A stretch of DNA of 29,800 nucleotides, from positions 1 through 29,800 of the forward strand of contig CABQKC010000022.1 of NCBI GenBank assembly GCA_902464635.1. The letters run 5' to 3'. A program made the position numbers and the translations under genes. The notes below the pieces were generated by a model that was not told the DNA's origin, did no database searches, and worked only from the letters and a program-made list of their open reading frames with translations. Below, piece by piece: positions 7,811-14,810 of this stretch. Origin of the DNA: an uncultured Caryophanales bacterium. Lineage in GTDB: Bacteria; Bacillota_I; Bacilli_A; RFN20; CAG-826. Numbering within the stretch: the stretch's first letter is position 1; each line of letters opens with the position of its first letter.

Positions 7811-10249
7811 TTATTCAATAGACATGGAGACTTCTAATAATCTAATTTTTTGAGATTTATTTAGTGCCTCGCTTTCTTTTATGGCCTTAGTAATTTCTTC
7901 TATGTTTTTTGGATTTTTAAGAATTTGATCATAAAGGCCATATTTATCTTTTGCCGTTACATCAATTGAATACAAGATACGTTTTAAATTGTCTTTGATT
8001 TCGTTAAATCTATCTTCATCTTTGAATGTAATTTTGATTAGATATTTTGACTTGTTATCTACTGGTAACTCAAACCTTAAATTTTCTGAATATAAGATCT
8101 TGAAGTCGTTTGATTCTATTCCGTTAACAAAGACTTTTATATCCGCATCTTTTAAGTCAACATAATCAAAGACAAACGTTCTATTTTCATTAAATACTTT
8201 ATTAGATTTAACAAAATTAATGGACAATTGCAGGGTATTTTTATCTATTAATTTATTTTCAAATATTGTTTTAGATATCTCTTTTTCTTTGTCTTCATAA
8301 AGGGTATATAGCCCATTTCCTTTTGAAGTAATTAGATTTAATTTCTTTGGATTATCTACTTCGTTATATTTAATTTTATCTAGAGAAAGAGGGATAAAAG
8401 AACCTGATTTAATTAAATAAGGGAAGCTTTCTAAGGTTCTAGCAAATTTGATTTCTTTGTCTTTTTTAATCTCGTAGATATCATGAGTAAAGAAATCAAA
8501 ATACCTTCCTTTTGGTAGATATCCTTTTTCAACTGTATATCCATCTTTATTAAGAGGATGGGTAGCAGGGATTATAAAACCATCTTGGGCGAAGATGTAT
8601 TCGTTTGGATAGTTATATGCTTTCTTTTTGTTTCCGAGTAAATAATATAACGGCTCGATTAAACCTAGACCCTTTAGATGAGTTTTGTAGCAACTTGAAT
8701 ATAGATACGGTATTAATCTGTGCCTTAATCTTAAGAAATCTATAGCAATGTCTCCGGCTCCGTTTAGGTAATACCATGGCTCTTTTGAAATGATAGGCAT
8801 ATCAGAGGAGTGGAGTCTATTTATAGGAGAGAACACTCCAAATTGAAGGAATCTAGTATATAGTTGATATTCTAATCTTCCTCCATAATGTCCACCAATA
8901 TCATGACTCCAATATGTATAGCCTACATTGGTGGACTTGGATGTAAATTCGCTGATGTAATCCAATGTTTCCCAGCTAGAAACTGTATCGCCAGAGAAAC
9001 CTACTGGATATCTATGGCTGCCAATTCCACAATATCTAGACAAAATCAATCCATGTTCATGATTGAGGCTATTATCTAGGTAATGGTAGTGGTTTAAGCT
9101 CCATAACGGATCTAGCCCAGGCATCTTTGAATTAGTGCCTTGTTGCCAATCGATCCAATAAAAACTAACCCCGTCATTTTCATAAGGTTTGTGAATAACT
9201 TTAAAGTAGTTATTGATGAATTTATCATCAGTGAAATCAAATGGGATTTGCTCTCCTTTGATAGGATCTTTATCCATTGCAACTGCAAAGTCTTTATAAC
9301 AATCTTCAAACCATCTAACTCCATCTGCTGGATGTAGATTCAATGTTATGTGGAAACCTAAATCAGATATATCTTTCAGGAATTTTTTATAATCTTTGAA
9401 GAGGTCTTTGTTCCAACTATATCCAGTCCAGCCATCTTTTCCTCCATAGAAAGGAGTATCTCTTCCTAACTCGGTAATGTGTTTGGCCTTGTCTAGGTTA
9501 TTCGAATTATAATGCCAATCCATGTCGATAGTAGAAACTGTAATTGGAACATCTCTATCGATAAATTTGTATAGGAGCGTCAAATATTCTTTATCGGTAT
9601 ATTCATGATACCTGCTCCACCAGTTGCCAAATGCATATCTAGGTAATATTGGGGTATATCCAGTAATTTCAAATAAGGCTTTTACTGCCGCTCTATAATT
9701 ATGTCCATAGGCAAAAACGTAATAGTCTTTATGACCTTCTATGGCTTTTTCTAAAGAACCTTCATCATTAAGCAAAAGAGAAGAACTATCATCGATAAGA
9801 GCTACTCCGTTTCTACTAGCGACCCCATTATCTAGTTTTATTTCGGTTCTAGGGCCATCTTCTTTGTAATTAGTAAAATATTTGCCCTCATAACAGTCTA
9901 GTGTCCTATATGTACCTTTTAGATTCTCTTTGTTATCTAGATGGATTTCTTTGCCTTTTAGAATGATAAAAGAATCTTCGATTGAATCGCTATCGATAAG
10001 GACTAGAGTTACTTTTTTAGTCTTAATCTTTATGGATGCTTCATTTTGCTCTAGGATTTCGAATTTTGGTGTTTTTTTATTACGGAACCAAACTGTTTGG
10101 GTTGCCTTATCGTTAAATTCTTTTTTATTTGATTTCTCAATTCTAAAAAGTTCATCAAAAAGAACCGTGATACGGTAATTCTTCCAGAAAACCATTGATT
10201 CCTTTTTAGAAATCGGATCGGTTGCTGCTATTAGATGTTTATCGAGCAT
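7811..10249 (-). CDS. Glycoside hydrolase family 31 (alpha-glycosidase)
   Basis: Retaining alpha-glycosidase of 812 aa, cytoplasmic by lack of a signal peptide. An N-terminal beta-sandwich (about 1-195) precedes the catalytic barrel. In the barrel I see LPRYAFGNWWSR (202-213), the nucleophile strand FYWIDWQQG with Asp367, and the general acid/base region GFSGDT with Asp421. A C-terminal beta domain follows. The WIDWQQG form of the nucleophile motif differs from the WxDMNE of classical maltases, so I leave the specificity (alpha-glucosidase, alpha-xylosidase or other) open. A GH31 plus GH3 plus esterase set would suit, for example, decorated beta-glucans such as xyloglucan oligosaccharides. 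The start has a GAGGT ribosome site. It is the first gene of the operon. Confidence 0.93.
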   Translation of the reverse strand: MLDKHLIAATDPISKKESMVFWKNYRITVLFDELFRIEKSNKKEFNDKATQTVWFRNKKTPKFEILEQNEASIKIKTKKVTLVLIDSDSIEDSFIILKGKEIHLDNKENLKGTYRTLDCYEGKYFTNYKEDGPRTEIKLDNGVASRNGVALIDDSSSLLLNDEGSLEKAIEGHKDYYVFAYGHNYRAAVKALFEITGYTPILPRYAFGNWWSRYHEYTDKEYLTLLYKFIDRDVPITVSTIDMDWHYNSNNLDKAKHITELGRDTPFYGGKDGWTGYSWNKDLFKDYKKFLKDISDLGFHITLNLHPADGVRWFEDCYKDFAVAMDKDPIKGEQIPFDFTDDKFINNYFKVIHKPYENDGVSFYWIDWQQGTNSKMPGLDPLWSLNHYHYLDNSLNHEHGLILSRYCGIGSHRYPVGFSGDTVSSWETLDYISEFTSKSTNVGYTYWSHDIGGHYGGRLEYQLYTRFLQFGVFSPINRLHSSDMPIISKEPWYYLNGAGDIAIDFLRLRHRLIPYLYSSCYKTHLKGLGLIEPLYYLLGNKKKAYNYPNEYIFAQDGFIIPATHPLNKDGYTVEKGYLPKGRYFDFFTHDIYEIKKDKEIKFARTLESFPYLIKSGSFIPLSLDKIKYNEVDNPKKLNLITSKGNGLYTLYEDKEKEISKTIFENKLIDKNTLQLSINFVKSNKVFNENRTFVFDYVDLKDADIKVFVNGIESNDFKILYSENLRFELPVDNKSKYLIKITFKDEDRFNEIKDNLKRILYSIDVTAKDKYGLYDQILKNPKNIEEITKAIKESEALNKSQKIRLLEVSMSIE

Positions 10250-10345
10250 ATATTTACCTCGATAATAATTTTAGTAAAACTAACGGCTTTTATTATTATT
10301 AAAAATAATGTAACTATTACGTTTGGCAAGGAGGGTATGAATTGC
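10250..10345 (-). promoter_or_regulatory. GH31 operon upstream region with candidate operator palindrome
   Basis: The gap before GH31 holds a perfect inverted repeat TTAGT-AAA-ACTAA at 10271-10283. A second, shorter one, GTAA-CTA-TTAC, lies at 10310-10320, with centres 38 bases apart. Palindromes of this size ahead of an operon ending in a LacI-type gene are plausible operators. No convincing -35/-10 pair could be fixed. Confidence 0.45.
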
Positions 10346-10774
10346 TTAGCATGAATGCTTTTCTGCTAAAGCGACCAGTTCTTCAGGTTTATAAACAGGA
10401 ATGTCACAATTGGCAAAATCTTTAATATTGTTCGTTATTATTGCATCAAGCATCGCTTCTTTGGCTGCCTGAATAATGAGCTCGTCTTCAAAGTCTTTGT
10501 ATTCTTCGTAGATCGAGGTAATTGCTGCGTCTGCACTTATTCCTATTACTTTTGAGCACAAACAATAGACTCCTGAAAGCACTGATTTTGCCTTTTCTTT
10601 ATCGTGAAGTTTTCTTCCAGCAATATATTCTATGTCCCTTAAAGACATGGATGTAATATATGTTTGATTTCTACTCTTTTTACACCAAATAAAAAAATCT
10701 AGGGCTTCCTTGCATCCGCTTTCGCGTTTTAACAGCAGGTCGAGAAACACGTTTGTATCAACTAATAGCCGCAT
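10346..10774 (-). CDS. PIN-domain ribonuclease toxin (VapC-like)
   Basis: Putative toxin of 142 aa with a PIN nuclease fold. The acidic metal-binding residues visible are Asp6 (LLVDTNVFLD), Glu49 (RDIEYI), Asp97 (DFEDELI) and Asp119 (ITNNIKDF), the usual pattern for a magnesium-dependent RNase. It overlaps the end of the upstream antitoxin gene by 13 bases, the typical coupled order of antitoxin before toxin. Its ribosome site (GAGGAG) lies inside the antitoxin coding sequence. The tRNA or mRNA target is unknown. Confidence 0.88.
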   Translation of the reverse strand: MRLLVDTNVFLDLLLKRESGCKEALDFFIWCKKSRNQTYITSMSLRDIEYIAGRKLHDKEKAKSVLSGVYCLCSKVIGISADAAITSIYEEYKDFEDELIIQAAKEAMLDAIITNNIKDFANCDIPVYKPEELVALAEKHSC

Positions 10775-10998
10775 TTTTTCATAATCTCCTCTCCAATCAT
10801 TTCTTTGTAATCTTCTCCTTTGTCATTGTCTTTTAAACATCCGCATAAACTAACCAATGATTGATAATACAATTCATCTGGATCGGACAAAACCGCAACG
10901 ATTTTACCATTGCTTGTTATGAAAACTTTTTCTTTCGAACAAGTAGTGAGATACTCTTTTATTTTTTTCCTAAAATCTGAAACACTTACAAAACACAT
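10762..10998 (-). CDS. Phd/YefM-family antitoxin
   Basis: Antitoxin of 78 aa paired with the PIN toxin. The N-terminal part (VSVSDFRKKIKEYLTTCSKEKVFITSNGKIVAVLSDPDELY) follows the Phd/YefM pattern: a serine-Asp-phenylalanine-Arg start, then a short strand ending in NGK and a hydrophobic strand. This half would dimerise and bind DNA. The variable C-terminal half would wrap and block the toxin. A strong AAAGGAG ribosome site precedes the ATG. Three GTACAT repeats just upstream suggest autoregulation. Confidence 0.85.
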   Translation of the reverse strand: MCFVSVSDFRKKIKEYLTTCSKEKVFITSNGKIVAVLSDPDELYYQSLVSLCGCLKDNDKGEDYKEMIGEEIMKKCGY

Positions 10999-11010
10999 AC
11001 TTTTCTCCTT

Positions 11011-11062
11011 TGTACATATTATTAACCAAAAAAGTACATTAATAAAGAAAAATTTTGTACAT
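11011..11062 (-). promoter_or_regulatory. Candidate autoregulatory operator of the toxin-antitoxin pair
   Basis: Three copies of GTACAT (+ strand) lie at 11012-11017, 11034-11039 and 11057-11062, spaced 22 and 23 bases, close to two turns of the DNA helix. Each contains the palindrome GTAC. They sit immediately upstream of the antitoxin gene, where Phd-type antitoxins normally bind. The spacing on one helix face suggests cooperative binding. Confidence 0.6.
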
Positions 11063-11249
11063 TTATTATGGATTCTTTTTAGATAGGTGTCTGTCTCGTG
11101 CCTTATCCATCAAAGCTTTAGTACTTGTTTAAACATCATTTATTCATAATTTTTGTAGCTTGTTATCTTTGTTTATTAGAAATGATGGGTTTTTACATTT
11201 TATTTTTAATGGAAAAATCTTTTCCTATTGAAGATTATCCAACTCAACT

Positions 11250-11576
11250 CTATTTATAGGTTGTCTTGGAAGCCTTTTTTCTTCGATAACTTGAGGGGGG
11301 GGTTATTCCTTCGTAACGTTTGAAGCCTTTGACAAAATAATTTAGGCCATCATAACCTGTGAAATGTGCTATTTTTCCTATTGGTAAATCCGTTTCTAAT
11401 AATAGTTTCTTGGCCTCTTTTACCCGAACTTCTTAGGCAAATCGGAAAATACTCTTGCCGGCCTCTTCTTTAAAAGCATGTTCTAGGTAAGATTTGCTGA
11501 TACTTATATTCGCAACTAGTTCATCTAAAGACCAACGCATTTCTAGATGCAAATAGATATATGCTATTGCTATTGG
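11250..11576 (-). pseudogene. AraC/XylS-family regulator remnant (C-terminal DNA-binding domain)
   Basis: Translating the - strand from about 11576 gives an AraC-type double helix-turn-helix region: AIAYIYLHLEMRWSLDELVA, SKSYLEHAFKEEAGKS, then KEAKKLLLETDLPIGKIAHF and NYFVKGFKRYEGITPPSSYR. A TAA stop at 11433-11435 falls between the two helix-turn-helix units, where intact members read through to the arginine-rich helix (EVRVKEAKKLL here). The sensor domain is missing. The frame ends at TAG at 11250-11252. It is a truncated, interrupted gene, fused at its 5' edge to a GH1 fragment on the other strand. Confidence 0.8.
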
Positions 11577-11714
11577 TCATTGCTTGATAATTTTGAATGG
11601 CAAAAAGGTTTTTCTATGACTTTTGGTCTTATAGAGGCAGGCCGTAAAACAATGGAACGCAAGATAAAGAAGACTCTTCTTTCGCTCGGCGAAAAGAAAA
11701 AGCTATTTGAATGA
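11571..11714 (+). pseudogene. GH1 beta-glycosidase 3'-end remnant
   Basis: An open stretch on the + strand reads YWSLLDNFEWQKGFSMTFGLI, then an EAGRKTMERKIKK tail, ending at TGA 11712-11714. YWSLLDNFEW followed by a G-F/Y and FGLI is the hallmark C-terminal segment of glycoside hydrolase family 1 (beta-glucosidase or 6-phospho-beta-glucosidase). Everything N-terminal, including both catalytic glutamates, is absent; the match stops abruptly at about 11571, against the AraC remnant. About 47 codons remain, so it cannot be functional. Confidence 0.8.
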
Positions 11715-11792
11715 ATATTTGCTTTAGTAGGTATTAATTATTTAAACGGCACCCTACCATATCGATGCCTTTTGTATGAAAGACTGTTTTAA

Positions 11793-11843
11793 CTTTCTTT
11801 AATATCGGTTCATAGTAAAGGTATGTTAAATTGTTTCTTTATA
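11793..11843 (+). pseudogene. Broken duplicate of the N-terminal coding segment of the 12234-12929 gene
   Basis: Translated on the + strand this gives LSLISVHSKGMLNCFFI. It aligns without gaps to residues 9-25 (FSWIRVYSKDMLNHFFI) of the membrane protein about 440 bases downstream, with 11 of 17 identical and similar DNA underneath. A stop codon sits just before the segment and the similarity is lost after it. It looks like a decayed tandem copy. Confidence 0.6.
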
Positions 11844-11861
11844 GTCTTTCCTATCCCCTCG

Positions 11862-12068
11862 TTACACCACAAAATCGTATTTCATGTTGTTTTTTTCGAT
11901 GTATCTGTCTACGTCCTCTTGCCTTATCTTCTCGTTTGTCGCGATTGACAGTTCCAAGAGGGTAAGGAACCAATCGGCGTCTTGTGGCATCATCATCGGC
12001 AAAACGGGTGGGAATTCCTTGAACTTGTCGTAATATTCCATCTTTAATTCACTTAGATAGTTTTCCAT
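11862..12068 (-). CDS. Small hypothetical protein
   Basis: A 68-aa acidic ORF that I do not recognise. It is probably soluble and mainly helical, with a Phe-Pro-Pro and several Met in the middle (FPPVLPMMMPQDADWF). A GAGGAG ribosome site lies 10 bases before the ATG, which supports real translation. It overlaps the end of an upstream open frame by about 20 bases, suggesting it was the second gene of a pair. It is the only intact-looking frame in an otherwise decayed stretch. It may be a surviving real gene or a passenger. Confidence 0.5.
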   Translation of the reverse strand: MENYLSELKMEYYDKFKEFPPVLPMMMPQDADWFLTLLELSIATNEKIRQEDVDRYIEKNNMKYDFVV

Positions 12069-12150
12069 TTTTCATAATCTCCTCAAAAATATCTGCTGAT
12101 TTCGGAAAAAGCGTTTTTATATTGAAATATGCTTCTTTATGATTGGCAAT
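12049..12150 (-). pseudogene. Possible 3' remnant of a gene upstream of the 68-aa ORF
   Basis: An open frame on the - strand ends NIKTLFPKSADIFEEIMKNG plus LSK and a stop, overlapping the next ORF start. No start codon with a ribosome site is found; the frame opens after a stop at 12151-12153, and a neighbouring frame (QPEAIIIKDKAFKLP) could be its continuation across a frameshift. Too short to assign a family. Confidence 0.3.
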
Positions 12151-12233
12151 TTAAACGCCTTATCTTTAATTATTATCGCTTCTGGCTGTTAAATTTCCAC
12201 TGAATTTAAACAGTAGAAAAAATAATAGTATAA

Positions 12234-12929
12234 ATGAGTAATCAAAAGGTGTCTTCTTTTTCTTGGATAAGAGTTTATAGTAAAGACATGTTAAATCACT
12301 TCTTTATAAACACTCGTCTGACTATTGAAGCTATTCATAAGCAGCTTCAATGCTTGTCTAAAATAATTTCTTTTTTCACTCAATCTCTTTTTATTGGTTA
12401 CTATATTTATCTATTGGTAATAAACATAAATAAGACTGTGTTTTTAATTATGTATGCCTTTTTATTGACCTTATCTTTGCTAGTATTGGCTTTTGATATT
12501 TATTTTGCTTTTAAAAAAGGGGACACAAGATTAGAAATTAGATTATCGGTAGAAAGAAAAAGAAGGTTGGAAATGATATTTTCAGCAGTTCGGATTTTAT
12601 TGAAGGTAGCCGTAATCATACTTAGTGGTGTTGAATTAGTTAGATATCCAGCCGGAGGAATGCAAGTTATTACATTTACATTATCCATCGTGCTTTTTGC
12701 TTTCTATTTAGTTTCAAATTTATTGATCTTCTTTGTTCATAAAGACTTGGATTTAATTAGACTTTCTGCGGAAAGCGATGTTGCTAATAGCAAACTTTTA
12801 TCAAAATTGCTGAAGCAAGATAAAAAAGAATATACCAATCAAGAGCAACGGATGTTAGATTCGATTCAAGAACGCGTTAATACCCATTTAGGCATTAAAA
12901 AGAAGAATCAAAAAAACGACGGTGAATAA
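12234..12929 (+). CDS. Four-helix integral membrane protein, unknown function
   Basis: A 231-aa protein that I do not recognise. Four predicted membrane helices lie at about residues 45-64, 69-92, 113-134 and 143-168, in two pairs. A basic loop (100-112, rich in Arg and Lys) separates the pairs, and a charged C-terminal tail (170-231) looks cytoplasmic. No ribosome site is visible before the ATG; an AT-rich block with -10-like sequence ends within a few bases of it, so the message may be leaderless. A degenerate copy of residues 9-25 lies upstream at 11793-11843, so the family may be repeated in this genome. The gene converges on the orphan antitoxin at 12950-13177. Confidence 0.7.
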   Translation: MSNQKVSSFSWIRVYSKDMLNHFFINTRLTIEAIHKQLQCLSKIISFFTQSLFIGYYIYLLVININKTVFLIMYAFLLTLSLLVLAFDIYFAFKKGDTRLEIRLSVERKRRLEMIFSAVRILLKVAVIILSGVELVRYPAGGMQVITFTLSIVLFAFYLVSNLLIFFVHKDLDLIRLSAESDVANSKLLSKLLKQDKKEYTNQEQRMLDSIQERVNTHLGIKKKNQKNDGE

Positions 12930-12949
12930 GCATTGATTATTTTTATAAG

Positions 12950-13177
12950 TCATAACAATTTGTTCTTTGCTTCTTCTAAAGACATGATTTTGCCTGTATT
13001 AACATCTGCAATACCTTCATTTATTTTTTGCATAAGATTGAATACATTAGAAGCAATAATTGTAGTGTCATTTTTGCCGTTAACATTTATGTAAACGGGC
13101 CCTTGATTCAATTTACACAGTTCGCTTGTTTCTTTATATTTATTTCTTAAATCCGCACTCGGTCTGATAATCGCCAT
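12950..13177 (-). CDS. Orphan Phd/YefM-family antitoxin
   Basis: A 75-aa protein starting MAIIRPSADLRNKYKETSEL, the canonical N-terminus of Phd/YefM antitoxins (I-R-P-S-x-D-L-R-N), then GPVYINVNGK and a C-terminal SLEEAKNKLL. The ATG at 13177 has a GGAGG ribosome site, so the longer frame running into the tRNA is not real. No toxin gene follows: downstream is the convergent membrane protein. It is therefore an orphan or has lost its RelE/ParE-type partner. It could still repress its own promoter or neutralise a toxin encoded elsewhere. Confidence 0.82.
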   Translation of the reverse strand: MAIIRPSADLRNKYKETSELCKLNQGPVYINVNGKNDTTIIASNVFNLMQKINEGIADVNTGKIMSLEEAKNKLL

Positions 13178-13276
13178 AATAAACCTCCACGTTATATCTT
13201 TTAGGCTATAGTTGCAATTTCGACCCACGGAAGCCTCTTGCTGAACCCACAAAAAGGTGGAGAACCAATAACAAAG

Positions 13277-13352
13277 TGGTGGAACATATCGGGATCGAAC
13301 CGACGACCTCATCGTTGCGAACGATGCGCTCTCCCAACTGAGCTAATGTCCC
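13277..13352 (-). tRNA. tRNA-Ala (anticodon CGC)
   Basis: A complete 76-nt cloverleaf on the - strand. The acceptor stem is GGGACAT/ATGTTCC, the D-arm GCTC..GAGC, the anticodon stem CATCG/CGATG with loop TTCGCAA (anticodon CGC, reading GCG), and the T-arm GTCGG/CCGAT with loop TTCGATC. The 3' CCA is encoded at 13277-13279. A CGC anticodon is a luxury in an AT-rich genome, where tRNA-Ala(TGC) can usually read all four alanine codons. Confidence 0.93.
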
Positions 13353-13363
13353 ACGGCTTGCTT

Positions 13364-13391
13364 ATTATATTACTTTTGAATTTCTAGACAA
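13364..13391 (-). promoter_or_regulatory. Promoter of the tRNA-Ala gene
   Basis: On the - strand, TTGTCT (13386-13391), a 16-base spacer and a perfect TATAAT (13364-13369) precede the tRNA by 11 bases. The -35 box lies inside the last codons of rmuC and the -10 box directly abuts its stop codon. Confidence 0.65.
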
Positions 13392-14710
13392 TCAAAACTA
13401 CAAAAGGTGATGGATGTGTAGTGATTAATCCATTGAATTAGCTTAGTTTCATCGATTGATGAAACGGGTTCTTCGTCGATGTCATTAACTTTTCCCTTTG
13501 TTATTTTATTAAACTTATTATCGATTTTAGTAACTGTAATATTAAAGTCATCGGCTTTGTTTTTGAGTGAGTTCGTTGCTTTTAATAAATCGTTCCATCT
13601 AGTAGAGAAACGCTTAAACTCACTTGAAAGGATATCTAGAGATTTGTTTATCTTTTCTAGGTTTTTGGCTTTTTCGGCATCGTCCTGTACTACCTTAAAA
13701 GAGACAATCATTGGTTGAAGAATAGTAGGGCAAGCCAATACAACTCCTTTGCTAATGGCTTCTTGCACTAAATCAGGGTATTCATTTTCGATAAAGGCAA
13801 ATATTCCGTCATTAGGAATAAACATAATTGCATTTTTAACTGTCAATCCTTGAATAATGTATTTGCTTGTCTCAACAATTCTTTTCTTTAAAGCGGCTTT
13901 GAAATTTGCTTTCAATATTGTTTTATTTTCTTCACTTATCGGATCTGAAGAGAACAGGTTTTCATAACCGACAAGAGAGAATTTCGAATCGATTGCAATC
14001 AAATCCTTTGATTTGTCTCCACGAAGATATATGACGGCATCTGGTTTATATTGGCCGTCATTGTCTTGATATATGATTTTTTGGGTATCGTAAAGCTGAC
14101 CTTTTGTCTCTCCAAAAGTTGCTTCTAGAATCATCTCTAATTGAAGTTCCCCATATCTGCCTCTTTGTTGGTTATTGGTTAGGACTCCTTTTAAATCCAA
14201 CACTTGGTCACTTAGGGATTTGATATTCTTTTGGGCTTCTGAAATGGCTCCTAATTGTTCTTTTATGTTGGCCATTGTCTCGCTAGATCCTTTAAACCCA
14301 TCTGATAACGTTTTATCTACTTTGTTATTAATAGATAAAAGATTGTCATCTATTTTCTTGGTTAAGGCTTCTATGTTTAGTTGAAGACTCCTATTTATGC
14401 TTTCTTGGAAGGCATTTAGTCTAGCGGCATCTCTATTTGTTTGATCATTAAGATGAGTTTCTACTTTTAACATTGATTCAGAGACGTTTTTTCCAATTAA
14501 TAAAGGAAGAGAATCTTTTAAGGAAACCAAATCACTTTTTAGATTTGAGTACGATGAATTTAATTCCTTTGCCATTGTTATTAATTCAATGTAGTCTTTA
14601 GATTCCGTTTCCTTGTTTTTGCTTCTTTTGTTATTAAGAATGTTAAAGACAATTAAGGTTATTAATGTTAAAAAACTGACAATTAGGGAAGTAATTATTA
14701 AGACAAGCAT
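13370..14710 (-). CDS. rmuC: RmuC-family DNA recombination protein
   Basis: A 446-aa RmuC-type protein. An N-terminal membrane anchor (about residues 3-25) is followed by a long coiled coil (about 35-180). The conserved nuclease-like domain then shows QQRGRYGELQLEMILE (about 189), YKPDAVIYLRG and IAIDSKFSL, matching the RmuC core where the Asp and Lys residues are expected in a PD-(D/E)XK-like fold. The family limits DNA inversions and rearrangements. The start ATG has an AAAGGAG ribosome site. It is divergent from the Y-family polymerase gene across a 100-base gap, which puts two DNA-maintenance genes back to back. Confidence 0.9.
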   Translation of the reverse strand: MLVLIITSLIVSFLTLITLIVFNILNNKRSKNKETESKDYIELITMAKELNSSYSNLKSDLVSLKDSLPLLIGKNVSESMLKVETHLNDQTNRDAARLNAFQESINRSLQLNIEALTKKIDDNLLSINNKVDKTLSDGFKGSSETMANIKEQLGAISEAQKNIKSLSDQVLDLKGVLTNNQQRGRYGELQLEMILEATFGETKGQLYDTQKIIYQDNDGQYKPDAVIYLRGDKSKDLIAIDSKFSLVGYENLFSSDPISEENKTILKANFKAALKKRIVETSKYIIQGLTVKNAIMFIPNDGIFAFIENEYPDLVQEAISKGVVLACPTILQPMIVSFKVVQDDAEKAKNLEKINKSLDILSSEFKRFSTRWNDLLKATNSLKNKADDFNITVTKIDNKFNKITKGKVNDIDEEPVSSIDETKLIQWINHYTSITFCSFDCLEIQK

Positions 14711-14810
14711 GGTTTCTCCTTTGCTAAAATTTTACCACCATTTTTCTAAAGCAAGTGATGCAAAAAAATCAAGTCTACTCATATAGAAATTTATAGATAT
14801 TATTGTAACT

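Noticed and set aside
10331..10352. A ribosome-site-like AAGGAGGG followed by ATG and five codons on the + strand.
   Set aside because: The spacing is one base, the frame is MNCLA then stop, and it lies at the end of the toxin gene on the other strand.
11085..11100. GGTGTCTGTCTCGTGC resembles the ends of some transposon-associated (REP/RAYT-type) sequences.
   Set aside because: No inverted partner and no transposase remnant is seen nearby, so it stays a chance resemblance.
11125..11262. A 45-codon hydrophobic open stretch on the + strand (ending YPTQLYL).
   Set aside because: No start with a ribosome site, and it overlaps the end of the AraC remnant; probably AT-rich noise.
13178..13312. 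Extension of the orphan antitoxin frame into the tRNA gene.
   Set aside because: The internal ATG at 13177 has a GGAGG site and begins the conserved antitoxin N-terminus; the extension would read through the tRNA.
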